Below are positions 25,601-35,127 of a stretch of DNA of 55,203 bases, in pieces. Every line of letters starts with the position of its first letter. Position 1 is the stretch's first letter. A program made the translations under genes and the position numbers. Source of the stretch: Atopobium sp. UBA6362 (GTDB taxonomy: Bacteria; Actinomycetota; Coriobacteriia; Coriobacteriales; Atopobiaceae); assembly GCA_002440065.1 (NCBI GenBank), contig DJRK01000007.1, positions 10,036 to 65,238 on the forward strand. The letters are read 5' to 3'. The notes beneath the pieces were generated by a model. That model saw only the letters and a list, made by a program, of their open reading frames with translations. It did not search any database and was not told the origin of the DNA.

Positions 25601-26565
25601 ACCTCGCCGAGGAGCTCGTGGAGCGCTGCTCCCTCAAGCGGCGCGAGCAGATAGGCCCGCTCTCGGACCAGGCGTTCGAGGAGCTCGTGCTGAGCGTGCG
25701 CCAGAACCCGCAGGCGTTCATCGACGAGCCGGCCGAGCAGGCGCTCAGCGTGCTCCAGCGGGCCCTCGAAGCGTTCCGGGGCTCCATGCGCGACAGCGAC
25801 CTTTTGGACGACGACCAGTACATGGCCCAGCGCAAGAAGTCCTACGCGGCCCTGCGACAGGGCTGCCTCGACGCGATCGAGCTCGACGGCGACTGCGTCG
25901 ACGCCCAGCTCGTGCTCGCCCAGGCCTCGTACGGCAACCCCGACGAGCTCCTGGACAAGCTCTCCGCCGTCGAGGAGACGGTCTTCCCCGACGGCGTCTC
26001 CTTTGGGCCGGACGCCTGGGACGACGTGTTCGCGCGCCCGCAGCTGCGCCTCTACGCCGCGATGAGCCGCGCCTGCGAGGACGGGGCGCGCTACCGCATG
26101 GCCCTCAACTACGCCGAGCTCGTCATGTCCGCGACCGAGAAGCGCGCAGACCCCCTGGGCGCTCGGTTCACGGCCGCCCTCGCGCTGTGCCGCCTCGAGG
26201 ACGAGGAGGGGCTCAACCGCCTGGACGAGCGCTTTTCTTTGCATGGGAACGCCTGGATGAACCTGGCGCGCTGCATCCTGCTGTACAAGCTCGACCGCAT
26301 GCCGGCCGCCCGTCGCGCGCTGCGGGGCTACGCGAACCTGAGCGAGGGCGGGGCCTACGCGCTTCTCAGGCCCATCTTTGTCGAGACGTACCTGCCCGAC
26401 CGGCCCGACTACGCGCCCGGCAGCTTTGAGGAGGCGCTCTGCGTCATCCACGAGGCCGAACCGATCATCGCCGACACGCCGGACTTCATCGCGTGGTGCC
26501 AGACGCAGGACTGGCTCGTCACCGACGCGCAGGCGTTCGCCGAGAAGCGCGACCTCGACTGGTAG
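25597..26565 (+). CDS. TPR-like helical-repeat protein, downstream paralogue
   Basis: The 322-residue soluble, helical protein starts at ATG 25597 (GGAAGGAGG ribosome-binding site) and is translationally coupled to the previous gene. Both share a motif of the type LDAIELDGDCVDAQL / LDEALALDADCFDAL, and an AWM-G/N-x-CI/AR segment near residue 225. Function unknown. Such TPR-like proteins usually mediate protein-protein contacts. Confidence 0.75.
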   Translation: MNLAEELVERCSLKRREQIGPLSDQAFEELVLSVRQNPQAFIDEPAEQALSVLQRALEAFRGSMRDSDLLDDDQYMAQRKKSYAALRQGCLDAIELDGDCVDAQLVLAQASYGNPDELLDKLSAVEETVFPDGVSFGPDAWDDVFARPQLRLYAAMSRACEDGARYRMALNYAELVMSATEKRADPLGARFTAALALCRLEDEEGLNRLDERFSLHGNAWMNLARCILLYKLDRMPAARRALRGYANLSEGGAYALLRPIFVETYLPDRPDYAPGSFEEALCVIHEAEPIIADTPDFIAWCQTQDWLVTDAQAFAEKRDLDW

Positions 26566-26622
26566 CAGCCGGCAACGGCGGCGGGAGCTGTGCGAGAGAT
26601 TGCCTGGGCGCATTGCATTGCG

Positions 26623-26691
26623 CAGATGCATACCGTTTACGCGTTTTGACCCCCGAATTCGGTTCGGGAACGCGTAAACGGCATGCATCTG
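26623..26691. repeat. Inverted repeat, 23-bp arms (CAGATGCATACCGTTTACGCG type)
   Basis: Arms 26623-26645 and 26669-26691 pair with one mismatch. The 23-nt loop holds a nested CCCGAA/TTCGGG hairpin, and GTTTTTATG follows. It lies 3' of the TPR-like pair and could terminate that operon. Confidence 0.8.
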
Positions 26692-26721
26692 TTTTTATGT
26701 GGCGCCATGTAGCCGCGACAT

Positions 26722-26760
26722 ACGTCAGCCCCGCGCCCATGGAAGGCACGGGGCCGACGT
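26722..26760 (-). terminator. Hairpin downstream of the giant surface-protein gene
   Basis: ACGTCGGCCCCGTGCC pairs with GGCGCGGGGCTGACGT (minus strand), with two mismatches. There is no T-run, so it is a putative terminator or mRNA-stabilising hairpin. Confidence 0.5.
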
Positions 26761-26769
26761 CTTACCGGT

Positions 26770-29700
26770 TTATGCGTTGCGACGGCGCGCGATCGCGCAC
26801 GCGGCGACGAGCGCAGCGCCAAGAAGCGCACAAGCTGCCAAGAAGCCCGGCTCCGCGGATTCGTCGCCGGAGGCCGGCAACGCGGCCTTCTTTGTGTCGG
26901 CCACGGGTTGCTGGCCGGCGGAGGCGGCGTCCTTGGCCGCATCGGTCGGGGCGGCCGGCGTGCCAGGCGTGGTCGGCGTACTGGGCGCGGTCGGCGTGCT
27001 CGGGTCGCTCGGCACGGGGTCCACCGGCGCGGACTTCTGCGCTACGGTGAACGTCGTGGAGGCGGTGCCGCTCTGCGACACGACGTCGAGCGTGTGCTCG
27101 CCCGCGGAGAGCGTCGCGAGGTACTCCGCCTTGAGCACGACGACGGTACTGCCCTCGGAGAGCTCGTAGCAGCCGCGGTCGAGCTCATTGCCGTCGACCT
27201 TCACGGCACAGAACAGCTCGTACGGGGCGTTGGAACGGAACTTGAGGGACGCCCCCTCGCCCAGGACGGCCTTCTGGCCCGCGCCCTCCACGATCGCGGG
27301 GGCGAGCATCGGGGTCTCCTCCGCTGCGCCTTCGGCGCCGCAGACCTTGCAGACCTGGCGCCTCGAGCCCTTGGAGCTCGTCGTGGCGGCCGTGACCGTC
27401 TCCCATTCGAAGTCGTGGGCAGCCTCGTCGATGCGCTCGCCGCAGGCGCAGACGTGCCAGTGGGAGGCCGCATCGCTCTTCCAGCCGGTGCCGTCGGGCT
27501 CGTGCCTCTTCACGCCCTCGACCGTCACGAGCGCGTCGTCCTCGAGGTCGCGCAGCTCATAGGTGCCGTCGTCGGCGAGCTCGACCTTCTGGCCGTTGAC
27601 CCGGACGGCGAACTCCTGGGACTTGAAGTAGCCGTCGGCGAGCGCGAAGGAGAGCTTCGCGGACCCGCGCCACCCGAGCTCAGCAGGCTCGGCCGAGACG
27701 CTGTAGCCCACCTGGGAGGCGGGAAGCGACACGACGAGCTTGCGGCCCTCGGCGACCTCGGCCGTGGTGGCCGGAGAGGCGTCGTGGTTGGGACCGGCCT
27801 TGTAGCGGACCTCGTAGGCGCCCGCCGCCAAACCGCGCAGCTCGCCGTCCTCAGCAACCGCCGAGAAGGACTGGTCGCCCTGGGCCCTCCACTCCATCCG
27901 AGTCGTGACGCCCGTGATGGAACCATCCTTCTTGCCGCTCACGGTCTCGGCGACCGCCTGAACGACCGGGGCGCCCTGCTCGGCCCTGGCTATCGTGAAC
28001 TCGCAGGTCAGACCGTCCTCGGGCAGGGCATAGTTGCCGGCCGCGGAGCCGGTGAGCCCCGTGATGGCCGCCGTGTGAGAGCCGGCCCCGGAGGCGGAGC
28101 CCTCGACGGTCGCCGAGAGGTCGTCGTCCCCCACCACGTTGCCGATTGTGGCCTCGGGGGCCTTGGCCTCGCCGTCGTAGGTAAAGCGGGTCGTGCCCCA
28201 CGCCACGGTGACGACGCGGCGCTCGATCGAGAAGGTCCCGGGGACGAAGGCGACCGCGTAGTTGGGGTTGGCGCCCTCGGGCTGCCCCGCGCTCACGGCG
28301 TAGCCGCCGTCGCGGACGGACTCGCCCGCCTCGCGGGAGACCTCGACGCCCTCGAGGGAGTCGCCCTCCGCGAGCGAGCCGCCGGCGATCTCCCAGCCCA
28401 GGGCCGGGTCGGCGTCGCCGTAGGTCTTGGAGCCGTCGAGCGCCCGCACGGTCACCGGGCGCGGCAGGACCTCGAGCGCGACCTCGCCCTCGACCACGGA
28501 CCCGCCGACGGAGACGCGGTACCGGACGGCGAGCCTGCCGGCGTCCTTCATCTCCGGCGCCTCGGCGGACCAGGTCGCGCCGCCGTCCAAGCTGTACTCG
28601 GCCCGCGCGCCCTCGGGCAGCGACGACGCGTCAACGCCGTGCGCCTCCCCGTCGTAGACGCCGGACCAGCCGGAGACGGAGGCCGCCGGGATCTCCACGT
28701 CGCCCAGCCTGTAGCCGCAAACCCCGCACTCCTCGTGGCCGGAGCCGGGCTCGGCAGCGGTGGGCGCCCTATCCACGACCCACGCGAGGTCGTGGGCGGC
28801 CTCGTCGATGCGCTCCCCGCAGGCGCAAGCGTGCCAGTGGGAGGCCTCGTCGGAGAGCCACTCGTCGCTCACGGCCTCGTGCCTCTTCACGCCCTCGACC
28901 GTGACCTCGAGGTCGCCCTCGACGTTCTCGACGCTGAACGTGCCCGCGCCGTCCACCTCGACGACATTGCCGTTGACCTTGACGCAGAACGCCTCTGGAT
29001 CAGCAAAGAAGTCCGGCTCAATATCAATAGTAAAACTAGCCGTATCGTGCCAGGAAAGCTCGGTCGCCTGAGCGACGAGCATGTAGCCGACCTGCTCGGC
29101 AGGCAGCGTCACGGCGAGCTTGCGGCCGGGCGCAACCGTCGCCTCGGCCTCGGCGGACGCCTCGAGGTTGTCCGTGGCGGCACGGCGCACAAAGTACTTG
29201 CCGGCAGCAAGGCCATCGACCTCGGTTGCGTCGCCCACAGCCGCGTACTCGTCGGACCCGTCCGCGCGCCACTCCATCGAGGAATCGACGCCCGTGACGG
29301 AACCGTCCTTCTTTCCGCTCACGGTCTCGGCGACGGCTTGGACCTCAGGCGCATCCTGCATACCCTTCTGAATCTCGTAATCGCAGGTCAGGCCATCGGT
29401 AGGCAGAGCGTAGTTACCAGCGGCCTCGCCCGTGAGGCCCACAGCGCTCGCCGTGTAGGGGCCGGCGTCGACACCGCGGCCTCCATCGACCTTGAGCGCC
29501 ACGTCGTCGTTGCCGCAGACGTTGCCCAAGCGCGCGTTCGGCCCCTGCTCGCGGCCGTTGTAAACGTAGCCGCCCGCTTCCCACGTAATGCCCAGGACGC
29601 GCTTCTCGATAACGAAGGTGCCGGACCTGAAGGCGATGCGGTAGTTCGCGTTCGCCCCCTCGGGCTGCCCCGCGCTCACGGTGTAGCCGCCCTCGAGCAC

Positions 29701-32700
29701 GTCCTCGCCCGCCTCGCGGGAGACCTCGACGCCCTCGAGCGTCTCGCCCTCCACGAGCGAGCCCTGCTCGACCTCCCAGCCCAGCGCCGGGTCGCCGTCG
29801 CCGTAGGTCTTGGACCCGTCGGAGGCGCGCACGGTCAGCGGCCGGGGCGTGACCTCAAGAAGCACCTCGCCCTCGCATTCCTCGCCAGACGTGAGCGTCG
29901 CCTTGAACTCGACCGTCATGGAGCCCACGTTGCGGATCACAGGGGACTCGGTCGTCCACTCCTCGTCGCAGGAGACGCGGTACTTGATCGCGCTCACCTC
30001 GCCCGCGTCGACCGTCACGCCATGCGCCGCGCCGTCGTAGACGCCCGTGTAGCCCGTGATGCCCACAGCCGGGATCTCGACCTCGCCGCTCTCGTGGCCG
30101 CAGACCTTGCACGTGCCGTGCTTGATGCCGGTCGCGACGGGGGTCGGGGCCTTGTCCACGACCCACTCGTAGTCGTGCTCGGCGTTCATCTTGATGGTCC
30201 TGGTCTCCGCGTTGCCGGCCGAGTCGGTCGCCACGATCACGTGCTCGGACGCGACATCGCCCTCAGCCGCGTGCACGGTGAATCTGCCGTCCGCACCCGC
30301 CGTGAGCGGCGCGCCGTTGTCGGTCACCGTCACGGTCTCGTCGCGGTCGTCGAGGACGTCGAAGGACACGCTCTCGCAGTAGGTATCGCCCTCCCAAATG
30401 TCGTAGATCACGGGAGCATAGGTGTCCTCATAGGTGTAGGACTGCTGGCCGGTGTAGTAATCCTCGATACCGCAGGCCCGGCAGACCTTGATGCGCACGC
30501 CGTCCGTCTCGGGCGTCGCGGGCGTAATGATCTTGTACACCCACTTGCAGCTCTCGCGCTCGACGGCGCGCCCACAGTACCTGCAAGGCTTGTAATGCCA
30601 GCCCGGCTCGCCCTGTTTCCAACCCCCGTCCCTCACGGCATGGGGCCCGGCCGCGATCTGGACCTCGGTATCAGGGGACGCGTTGTGGTTGTAGTCGGCG
30701 GCGTAGCGCACGTAATAGGTTCCCGTGCTCCTGAGGCCGCTGATGGAGCCGTCGTTCGCCGCCTTGGTGTAGGCCTTTCCGGAGCTGCTGCGATACTCCA
30801 TCTGAGAAGTTGCGCCAAGAATAGCGCCGTCGTTGCTGTTGCATCTGGTCCAGTTCTGGGCCGTGAGGCCTGTGGGCGCAGGCTGGTCGGCCTTCTCGAT
30901 CTTCACGGTCTTCTTGCCGGTGACGGTCAAGTAGTCGGTCGCCGTGATGCGGTACTCGACCGAGTACGTCCCCGCGTTCTTGAACTGCGGGTTCTCCTCG
31001 GTCCAAGAATCGCTGTAGCCGCCGCGATACTCGATCTTCATGTCGTCGGGCGCGTTCGCGACCGCGACCTCGATGCCGTGGCCCTCGCCGTCGTAGGTAC
31101 CCTCGTAGTCCGAAGCCCTCACGTCGAAGCGGCCCACATCCACGATCTCCCAGGAGAGCGTGAGGACGCTCGTGGTGCCGGTATCGGTCGTGAAGTTGCC
31201 CTTGCCGACGACCATGCACTGATACTTGCCAGGCTCGGTCTGCTTCAGGTCGTACTCGTTCGTGCGGCTCAGCTCGTAGTCCGTGCCTTCGACCAGGTCG
31301 AACACGTCGCCGGAGCCGTTGGTGAACGTCGCGCTCTCGACGACGGGCTGGTACTCCTTGCCCGTGTAGGCGTACTTGCCGGCACCCTTGCCGCCGTCTT
31401 TGAGGGTGAAGCTGAAGGCCCTGTTCCTAACCAGGCGCCGCGGCGAGATGGTGAACGCCTTCTTGGCCTCAAGCGTCGCGCCGTAATTGGGATAGCCGGA
31501 GCTGGCCTTGAAGGTTGCGGTCACATAGTAGTGGCCGGCGTCCGTCGGGGCGCCGTCGAGCTTGGTCCCGTTCTGATAGGCCTCAGCGTCCTCCTTGGAT
31601 TTGCACTGGTACCACGTGACGTCGCCCGCGGTCACGCCCATCTGGGACATGTACTGCTGACTATATTTGTCCATAGAGATCTGAACCGGGCGGCCGTCGT
31701 AGACAAGCTCGTCCGTCTGGGAGCTCGAAGCTTTTGAGCTCATGGAGAGCTTGTAGGAGGCCAGCAGGTACCGCTTGCCCACGCCGTATTCGCAGTCCTC
31801 GTTGTGGAACGGCCCCACGCACGACGCCTTGACGCCAAGGCCGTTGAGCTCGACCTTCCAAATATCCGTGTGGATGGTCTCGCGGAACGTGAGCTCGCCG
31901 TTGAGACTCACGATCTCGTATTTGTCGGAGTTGCCGTCGTTCTCGGCCGAGCCGTCCGGAATCACGCCTTTGATCTTGCTTGACGCGCAGGTGCCCAGCA
32001 CGCGGGGAACGGGCAGGCTGCCGTCCTCGTTCCCCTCGATGGAGATCACCACGTTGTCCCCGATGCCGCCCATGGACGAGAAGCCCGAGGCGAGGTTCAG
32101 GGACGGAGCCGATGCGTTGGCGTCGCTCTTCTTTGGGATATAGAGGCTCTTGGCGGTGCCGGTCGCGATGTCGGCCTCGGTGTAATGGTCGCCCTCATCC
32201 GTGCTTCCGGCATGGTCGTTCTTCCAGAAGCTCCAAATCTTGGGCGAGCCGTCGAGCGTGATGGTACCGGCGGCGTACACCATACATGTATTGCCTCGGG
32301 CCCCATAACGACTGATCTCGCCGCCGTTGATGTTGCAACGAGCGCTGCGGGCGACATTGAGGGCGTCGACCGTCATGGTGCAGTCGGCGGAACTCGAACG
32401 CGTGCTGTGGAAGTTGGCGATCCTGGTGTTGTTGAGGTTGACCGTAGCGTTGGTCACGCCCATGACGCCGGCGACGGCAAGCTTGCCGCCGGCGTTCATC
32501 ATCGCGAACTCCTTGGTCTCCTCGACCGAGGTGTAGTTCTTGTTCGTCTGCCAGATGCCTTCGTCCACATGAGCGGAGAACTCGCAGTTGTTGAAGGTCG
32601 CGGTCAAGTTTGAGGTGGCATCTTTGTCGTTTGAGTTGCCCACGACGGAAACCGCGCCGTTGTAGTCGCCGGACGTGCTATAGAACACGCAGTCGGTGAA

Positions 32701-33501
32701 CGTGGCGTTGAGCGGGTTGCGGTTTCCTTGGTTGGTGCCGTTGTCGTAGTTGGCGCGGAACAGACGCACGGGCACGGCGTACTCGTAGATGCCGCCGTTG
32801 CCCGCCCATCCGGTCGAATTGCCAACATAGTCGGGAATATACAGCTGCTGGAAATCGGCAGTCAGCTTGCCCGCGGTGTTGCCGAGCGAGATTGCGGGCA
32901 CTTTCTGATTCATCTTGCGGTCATACGACAAGAAGAGGTGATCCTGCGAGCCGTCACCGACTTTCAGGCTGACCGAGATATCGCCCGTCGCGTTCTTGTA
33001 GCCGTTTTCGTAGTAGCGATCGGTCAAAAAGCCGCTCGCAGCTTGGAAATACTTATCTTTATCATGGAAGCGAATGCTCGGCTCATTGACGCCGATGAAC
33101 TCGATATTGCTTCCCTGTTTGATGTTGAACAGCCACTTCCTGTCGCCGATTAACCCGTTCGAATACCGGTTCACGTAGACGGTGCCGTCTATGTAGATTC
33201 GCACGGGGTTGTACCAGGTCGCGTTCGGCACGTCGATGGTGTAACCCATGATGGGCGTCATCTCGTCCTCGGCCGTCTTGAGCACGTAACTGCCGGGCTC
33301 GGTGATCTGTATGGGAGTCGTTTTGTCCGCCTGCTCGAGCGGCAGCACCTCGGCCGTCACGCCGTCGGGCATAGTTTGCGTCTCGGTCGCGGCAACGGCT
33401 GTGGTCGGCGCCGCGGCAAGCGTCGTTACGGCGACGCCCCCGAGCGTCATCGCGCCTGCGAGCACGCTCGTGAACACGCGAGCCAAGAAGGTCTTCTTCA
33501 T
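26770..33501 (-). CDS. Giant LPxSG-anchored cell-surface repeat protein
   Basis: The 2243-residue protein starts at ATG 33501 (GAGGGG ribosome-binding site; another in-frame ATG lies 15 nt upstream). It has a signal peptide (about 1-38, ending AVAA), then a beta-rich N-terminal region (about 60-580) with repeated LNATFTDCVFYS / LTATFNNCEFSA turns, suggesting a beta-helix. MBG/YDG-type modules follow (VYDGxAHG, SKTYGDxDPALGW, NYALPxDGLTC), including two long repeats of about 460 residues. Several CxxC modules (HWHACACGERIDEAAHD, CKVCGHESGEVEIPA) separate them. The C-terminus carries LPASG (about 2208-2212), a hydrophobic helix and ARRRNA, so sortase should anchor it to the wall. Adhesin or mucin/glycan binding is likely but unproven. 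Confidence 0.9.
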   Translation of the reverse strand: MKKTFLARVFTSVLAGAMTLGGVAVTTLAAAPTTAVAATETQTMPDGVTAEVLPLEQADKTTPIQITEPGSYVLKTAEDEMTPIMGYTIDVPNATWYNPVRIYIDGTVYVNRYSNGLIGDRKWLFNIKQGSNIEFIGVNEPSIRFHDKDKYFQAASGFLTDRYYENGYKNATGDISVSLKVGDGSQDHLFLSYDRKMNQKVPAISLGNTAGKLTADFQQLYIPDYVGNSTGWAGNGGIYEYAVPVRLFRANYDNGTNQGNRNPLNATFTDCVFYSTSGDYNGAVSVVGNSNDKDATSNLTATFNNCEFSAHVDEGIWQTNKNYTSVEETKEFAMMNAGGKLAVAGVMGVTNATVNLNNTRIANFHSTRSSSADCTMTVDALNVARSARCNINGGEISRYGARGNTCMVYAAGTITLDGSPKIWSFWKNDHAGSTDEGDHYTEADIATGTAKSLYIPKKSDANASAPSLNLASGFSSMGGIGDNVVISIEGNEDGSLPVPRVLGTCASSKIKGVIPDGSAENDGNSDKYEIVSLNGELTFRETIHTDIWKVELNGLGVKASCVGPFHNEDCEYGVGKRYLLASYKLSMSSKASSSQTDELVYDGRPVQISMDKYSQQYMSQMGVTAGDVTWYQCKSKEDAEAYQNGTKLDGAPTDAGHYYVTATFKASSGYPNYGATLEAKKAFTISPRRLVRNRAFSFTLKDGGKGAGKYAYTGKEYQPVVESATFTNGSGDVFDLVEGTDYELSRTNEYDLKQTEPGKYQCMVVGKGNFTTDTGTTSVLTLSWEIVDVGRFDVRASDYEGTYDGEGHGIEVAVANAPDDMKIEYRGGYSDSWTEENPQFKNAGTYSVEYRITATDYLTVTGKKTVKIEKADQPAPTGLTAQNWTRCNSNDGAILGATSQMEYRSSSGKAYTKAANDGSISGLRSTGTYYVRYAADYNHNASPDTEVQIAAGPHAVRDGGWKQGEPGWHYKPCRYCGRAVERESCKWVYKIITPATPETDGVRIKVCRACGIEDYYTGQQSYTYEDTYAPVIYDIWEGDTYCESVSFDVLDDRDETVTVTDNGAPLTAGADGRFTVHAAEGDVASEHVIVATDSAGNAETRTIKMNAEHDYEWVVDKAPTPVATGIKHGTCKVCGHESGEVEIPAVGITGYTGVYDGAAHGVTVDAGEVSAIKYRVSCDEEWTTESPVIRNVGSMTVEFKATLTSGEECEGEVLLEVTPRPLTVRASDGSKTYGDGDPALGWEVEQGSLVEGETLEGVEVSREAGEDVLEGGYTVSAGQPEGANANYRIAFRSGTFVIEKRVLGITWEAGGYVYNGREQGPNARLGNVCGNDDVALKVDGGRGVDAGPYTASAVGLTGEAAGNYALPTDGLTCDYEIQKGMQDAPEVQAVAETVSGKKDGSVTGVDSSMEWRADGSDEYAAVGDATEVDGLAAGKYFVRRAATDNLEASAEAEATVAPGRKLAVTLPAEQVGYMLVAQATELSWHDTASFTIDIEPDFFADPEAFCVKVNGNVVEVDGAGTFSVENVEGDLEVTVEGVKRHEAVSDEWLSDEASHWHACACGERIDEAAHDLAWVVDRAPTAAEPGSGHEECGVCGYRLGDVEIPAASVSGWSGVYDGEAHGVDASSLPEGARAEYSLDGGATWSAEAPEMKDAGRLAVRYRVSVGGSVVEGEVALEVLPRPVTVRALDGSKTYGDADPALGWEIAGGSLAEGDSLEGVEVSREAGESVRDGGYAVSAGQPEGANPNYAVAFVPGTFSIERRVVTVAWGTTRFTYDGEAKAPEATIGNVVGDDDLSATVEGSASGAGSHTAAITGLTGSAAGNYALPEDGLTCEFTIARAEQGAPVVQAVAETVSGKKDGSITGVTTRMEWRAQGDQSFSAVAEDGELRGLAAGAYEVRYKAGPNHDASPATTAEVAEGRKLVVSLPASQVGYSVSAEPAELGWRGSAKLSFALADGYFKSQEFAVRVNGQKVELADDGTYELRDLEDDALVTVEGVKRHEPDGTGWKSDAASHWHVCACGERIDEAAHDFEWETVTAATTSSKGSRRQVCKVCGAEGAAEETPMLAPAIVEGAGQKAVLGEGASLKFRSNAPYELFCAVKVDGNELDRGCYELSEGSTVVVLKAEYLATLSAGEHTLDVVSQSGTASTTFTVAQKSAPVDPVPSDPSTPTAPSTPTTPGTPAAPTDAAKDAASAGQQPVADTKKAALPASGDESAEPGFLAACALLGAALVAACAIARRRNA
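27310..30090 (-). repeat. Two tandem ~1.39-kb coding repeats in the surface-protein gene
   Basis: Positions about 28706-30090 and 27310-28705 encode parallel blocks. Each runs from VEIPA through VYDG, RPxTVRA, KTYGD, NYALP, VQAVAETVSGKKDGS, VKRHE and HWHxCACGERIDEAAHD. The strings QAVAETVSGKKDGS and SHWHACACGERIDEAAHD (with one change) recur almost unchanged. Boundaries are approximate. Confidence 0.8.
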
Positions 33502-33712
33502 ATGGGCACCCCTCATTCAGAGTTGGCGGTGTCGAGTCAATGGCAATCGCCATTCTGGGTTTCTGAAAGCTGCTTGAAGAAGAATCGGCGCGAATAGCTC
33601 GTTTTTGAGAATGGAATGTCGCCGAGAATTTCGGCGAGTGGCAGGCGCACACGGCGAACGGTGTATTGGCGCGACGGCGCACGGATGCAACGGGGCGCGC
33701 GGACGAGCACAT

Positions 33713-33747
33713 AAAAAAGAACCCGCGGACACGAAGCCCGCGGGTTC
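33713..33747 (-). terminator. Intrinsic terminator after tRNA-Glu
   Basis: GAACCCGCGG (33719-33728) and CCGCGGGTTC (33738-33747) form a perfect 10-bp stem. On the minus strand TTTTTT follows. Confidence 0.9.
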
Positions 33748-33761
33748 GAACAAAATGCAAG

Positions 33762-33837
33762 TGGTGCCCCCAACGGGACTCGAACCCGTGTACCGGCCTT
33801 GAAAGGGCCGTGTCCTGGACCGCTAGACGATGGGGAC
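33762..33837 (-). tRNA. tRNA-Glu (anticodon UUC)
   Basis: A 76-nt cloverleaf. Acceptor GTCCCCA/TGGGGGC, anticodon loop CTTTCAA, T-loop TTCGAGT, encoded CCA. A TATACT -10 element lies just upstream on the minus strand (33850-33855). Confidence 0.95.
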
Positions 33838-33893
33838 GCGGAAGTTAAGTATACCGAATGGCAGGTTTGATGCCAGGCAGCTTTTGGGTCATT

Positions 33894-33978
33894 TGGTAGG
33901 GGCGGTGGGACTCGAACCCACAATCCTTTCGGCCGTGGATTTTAAGTCCACTGCGTATGCCAATTCCGCCACGCCCCC
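33894..33978 (-). tRNA. tRNA-Leu (anticodon UAA)
   Basis: An 85-nt class II tRNA with a long variable arm. Acceptor GGGGGCG/CGCCCCT, anticodon loop CTTAAAA, T-loop TTCGAGT, encoded CCA. It is upstream of tRNA-Glu on the same strand. Confidence 0.95.
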
Positions 33979-33995
33979 AACCGGTCGCGCATTGC

Positions 33996-35060
33996 CTAGT
34001 CTAACCCACTTTGCGCGGGCGGCGCAGTCGGAATCGGGCGCATGACGGGCTTCCAACCCACCGGGGAAGGCACGGGTTCGACGGAAGGGAGCGCGGTCGC
34101 GGCGGCGAGTGCAAGGCCAAAGAGCAGGTCGCTCTCGCTCACGATGAGCTCGTCGAAACCGGTTTGGGCCATAAGCTCGCCGATGGCCACGGCGCCGCCC
34201 AGGATGACGGGCGCGCGCTTGGCCTGGATTCCCGGCAACGCCGCGCGCTGCTCGACCGTCAAGCCGGCAAGAAGGCCCTCGAGCTCGCGCACCTTGCCCG
34301 CGCTCAGGTGCGCGAGGTGCACGCGGGACGAGTCGTAGGGCTCGAGCTTCAGGTCGAGCGCGACGAGCGTCGTCACGGTGCCGCCGCAGACCACGAGGGC
34401 CTCGGGCGCGGTCGGTGCGTCGGGGGCCGCGGGCGCGGCGCCGGAGCCTACCGCGTGGAGGCCGCCCTTCTTGACCGCGGGGGCAAAGAGGCCTGCCGCG
34501 AACTCGTGCGCCGCGGCGAGGGCGGCCTCGCCCGGCAGCTCGGAGCCGCTCAGGAACTTATCGGTAATGCGGCGGCAACCCACGTCCGTCGAGCAAACAA
34601 ACCCCAGGTCAAGAGTGCCGTTCGCGAGAACCCCGCACGCAAGCTCCGTCGAGCCGCCGCCGTTGTCGGCCACGAGGATGCGGCGCCCCTCGAAGTTCTG
34701 CGCCACGCCCAGGAAGGTGAGCGACCCCTCGACCTCGCCCGGGATCACCATGGGCTCGAGGCCCAGCGAACGCAGCGCCGCCTCGAGCTCGCCGGAATTC
34801 TTCGCATCCCGCGCGGCGCTCGTGAGCGTGCAGCACACGCCCTCCGCACCGGCCTCGCACGCGCTCGCCACGTACTCGCGGCAACACAGGAACACGCGCT
34901 CCATGGCGTCCTGCGCGAGCATGCGGGTCTTGTCGACGCCCTGGCCCAGGTTGCAGATCTCGGAGTGCTTCGCCAGGCGCAGGACGCGCCCGCCCTCGAC
35001 GTCGGCCACGGCCAGGCGCGCCGTCACCGTCCCGATGTCGATGCAAGCGACTCTCCTCAT
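33996..35060 (-). CDS. ppx: Ppx/GppA exopolyphosphatase-family protein
   Basis: The 354-residue ASKHA-fold phosphatase has the phosphate-1 motif ACIDIGTVTARLAVADV at the N-terminus and the phosphate-2 motif VADNGGGSTELACG near residues 130-143. The family hydrolyses polyphosphate or (p)ppGpp; which one cannot be told from sequence. It is shorter than E. coli Ppx and lacks its C-terminal HD-like domain, as in the actinobacterial Ppx1 type. The ATG at 35060 has an AGGGGAA ribosome-binding site. The palindrome at 35079-35124 separates it from divIC. Confidence 0.87.
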   Translation of the reverse strand: MRRVACIDIGTVTARLAVADVEGGRVLRLAKHSEICNLGQGVDKTRMLAQDAMERVFLCCREYVASACEAGAEGVCCTLTSAARDAKNSGELEAALRSLGLEPMVIPGEVEGSLTFLGVAQNFEGRRILVADNGGGSTELACGVLANGTLDLGFVCSTDVGCRRITDKFLSGSELPGEAALAAAHEFAAGLFAPAVKKGGLHAVGSGAAPAAPDAPTAPEALVVCGGTVTTLVALDLKLEPYDSSRVHLAHLSAGKVRELEGLLAGLTVEQRAALPGIQAKRAPVILGGAVAIGELMAQTGFDELIVSESDLLFGLALAAATALPSVEPVPSPVGWKPVMRPIPTAPPAQSGLD

Positions 35061-35078
35061 GCCATTCCCCTTCCCCGC

Positions 35079-35124
35079 AATTTGGGGTCGGACCCCAAAT
35101 TAACTTAGGGTCCGACCCCAAATT
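35079..35124. repeat. Dimer of the AATTTGGGG palindrome (copy 4)
   Basis: A perfect 23-bp unit (35079-35101) is followed by TAACTTAGGGTCCGACCCCAAATT. It starts 18 bp upstream of ppx and ends 3 bp from the divIC stop. The same dimer sequence recurs at 42873. Confidence 0.9.
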
Positions 35125-35127
35125 GCC

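Noticed and set aside
26908..31737. 1609-codon open frame on the plus strand opposite the giant surface-protein gene
   Set aside because: Antisense to a clearly coding gene in GC-rich DNA. Its composition is Arg/Gly/Leu/Ala/Val monotony with no domain, and there is no suitable start site.
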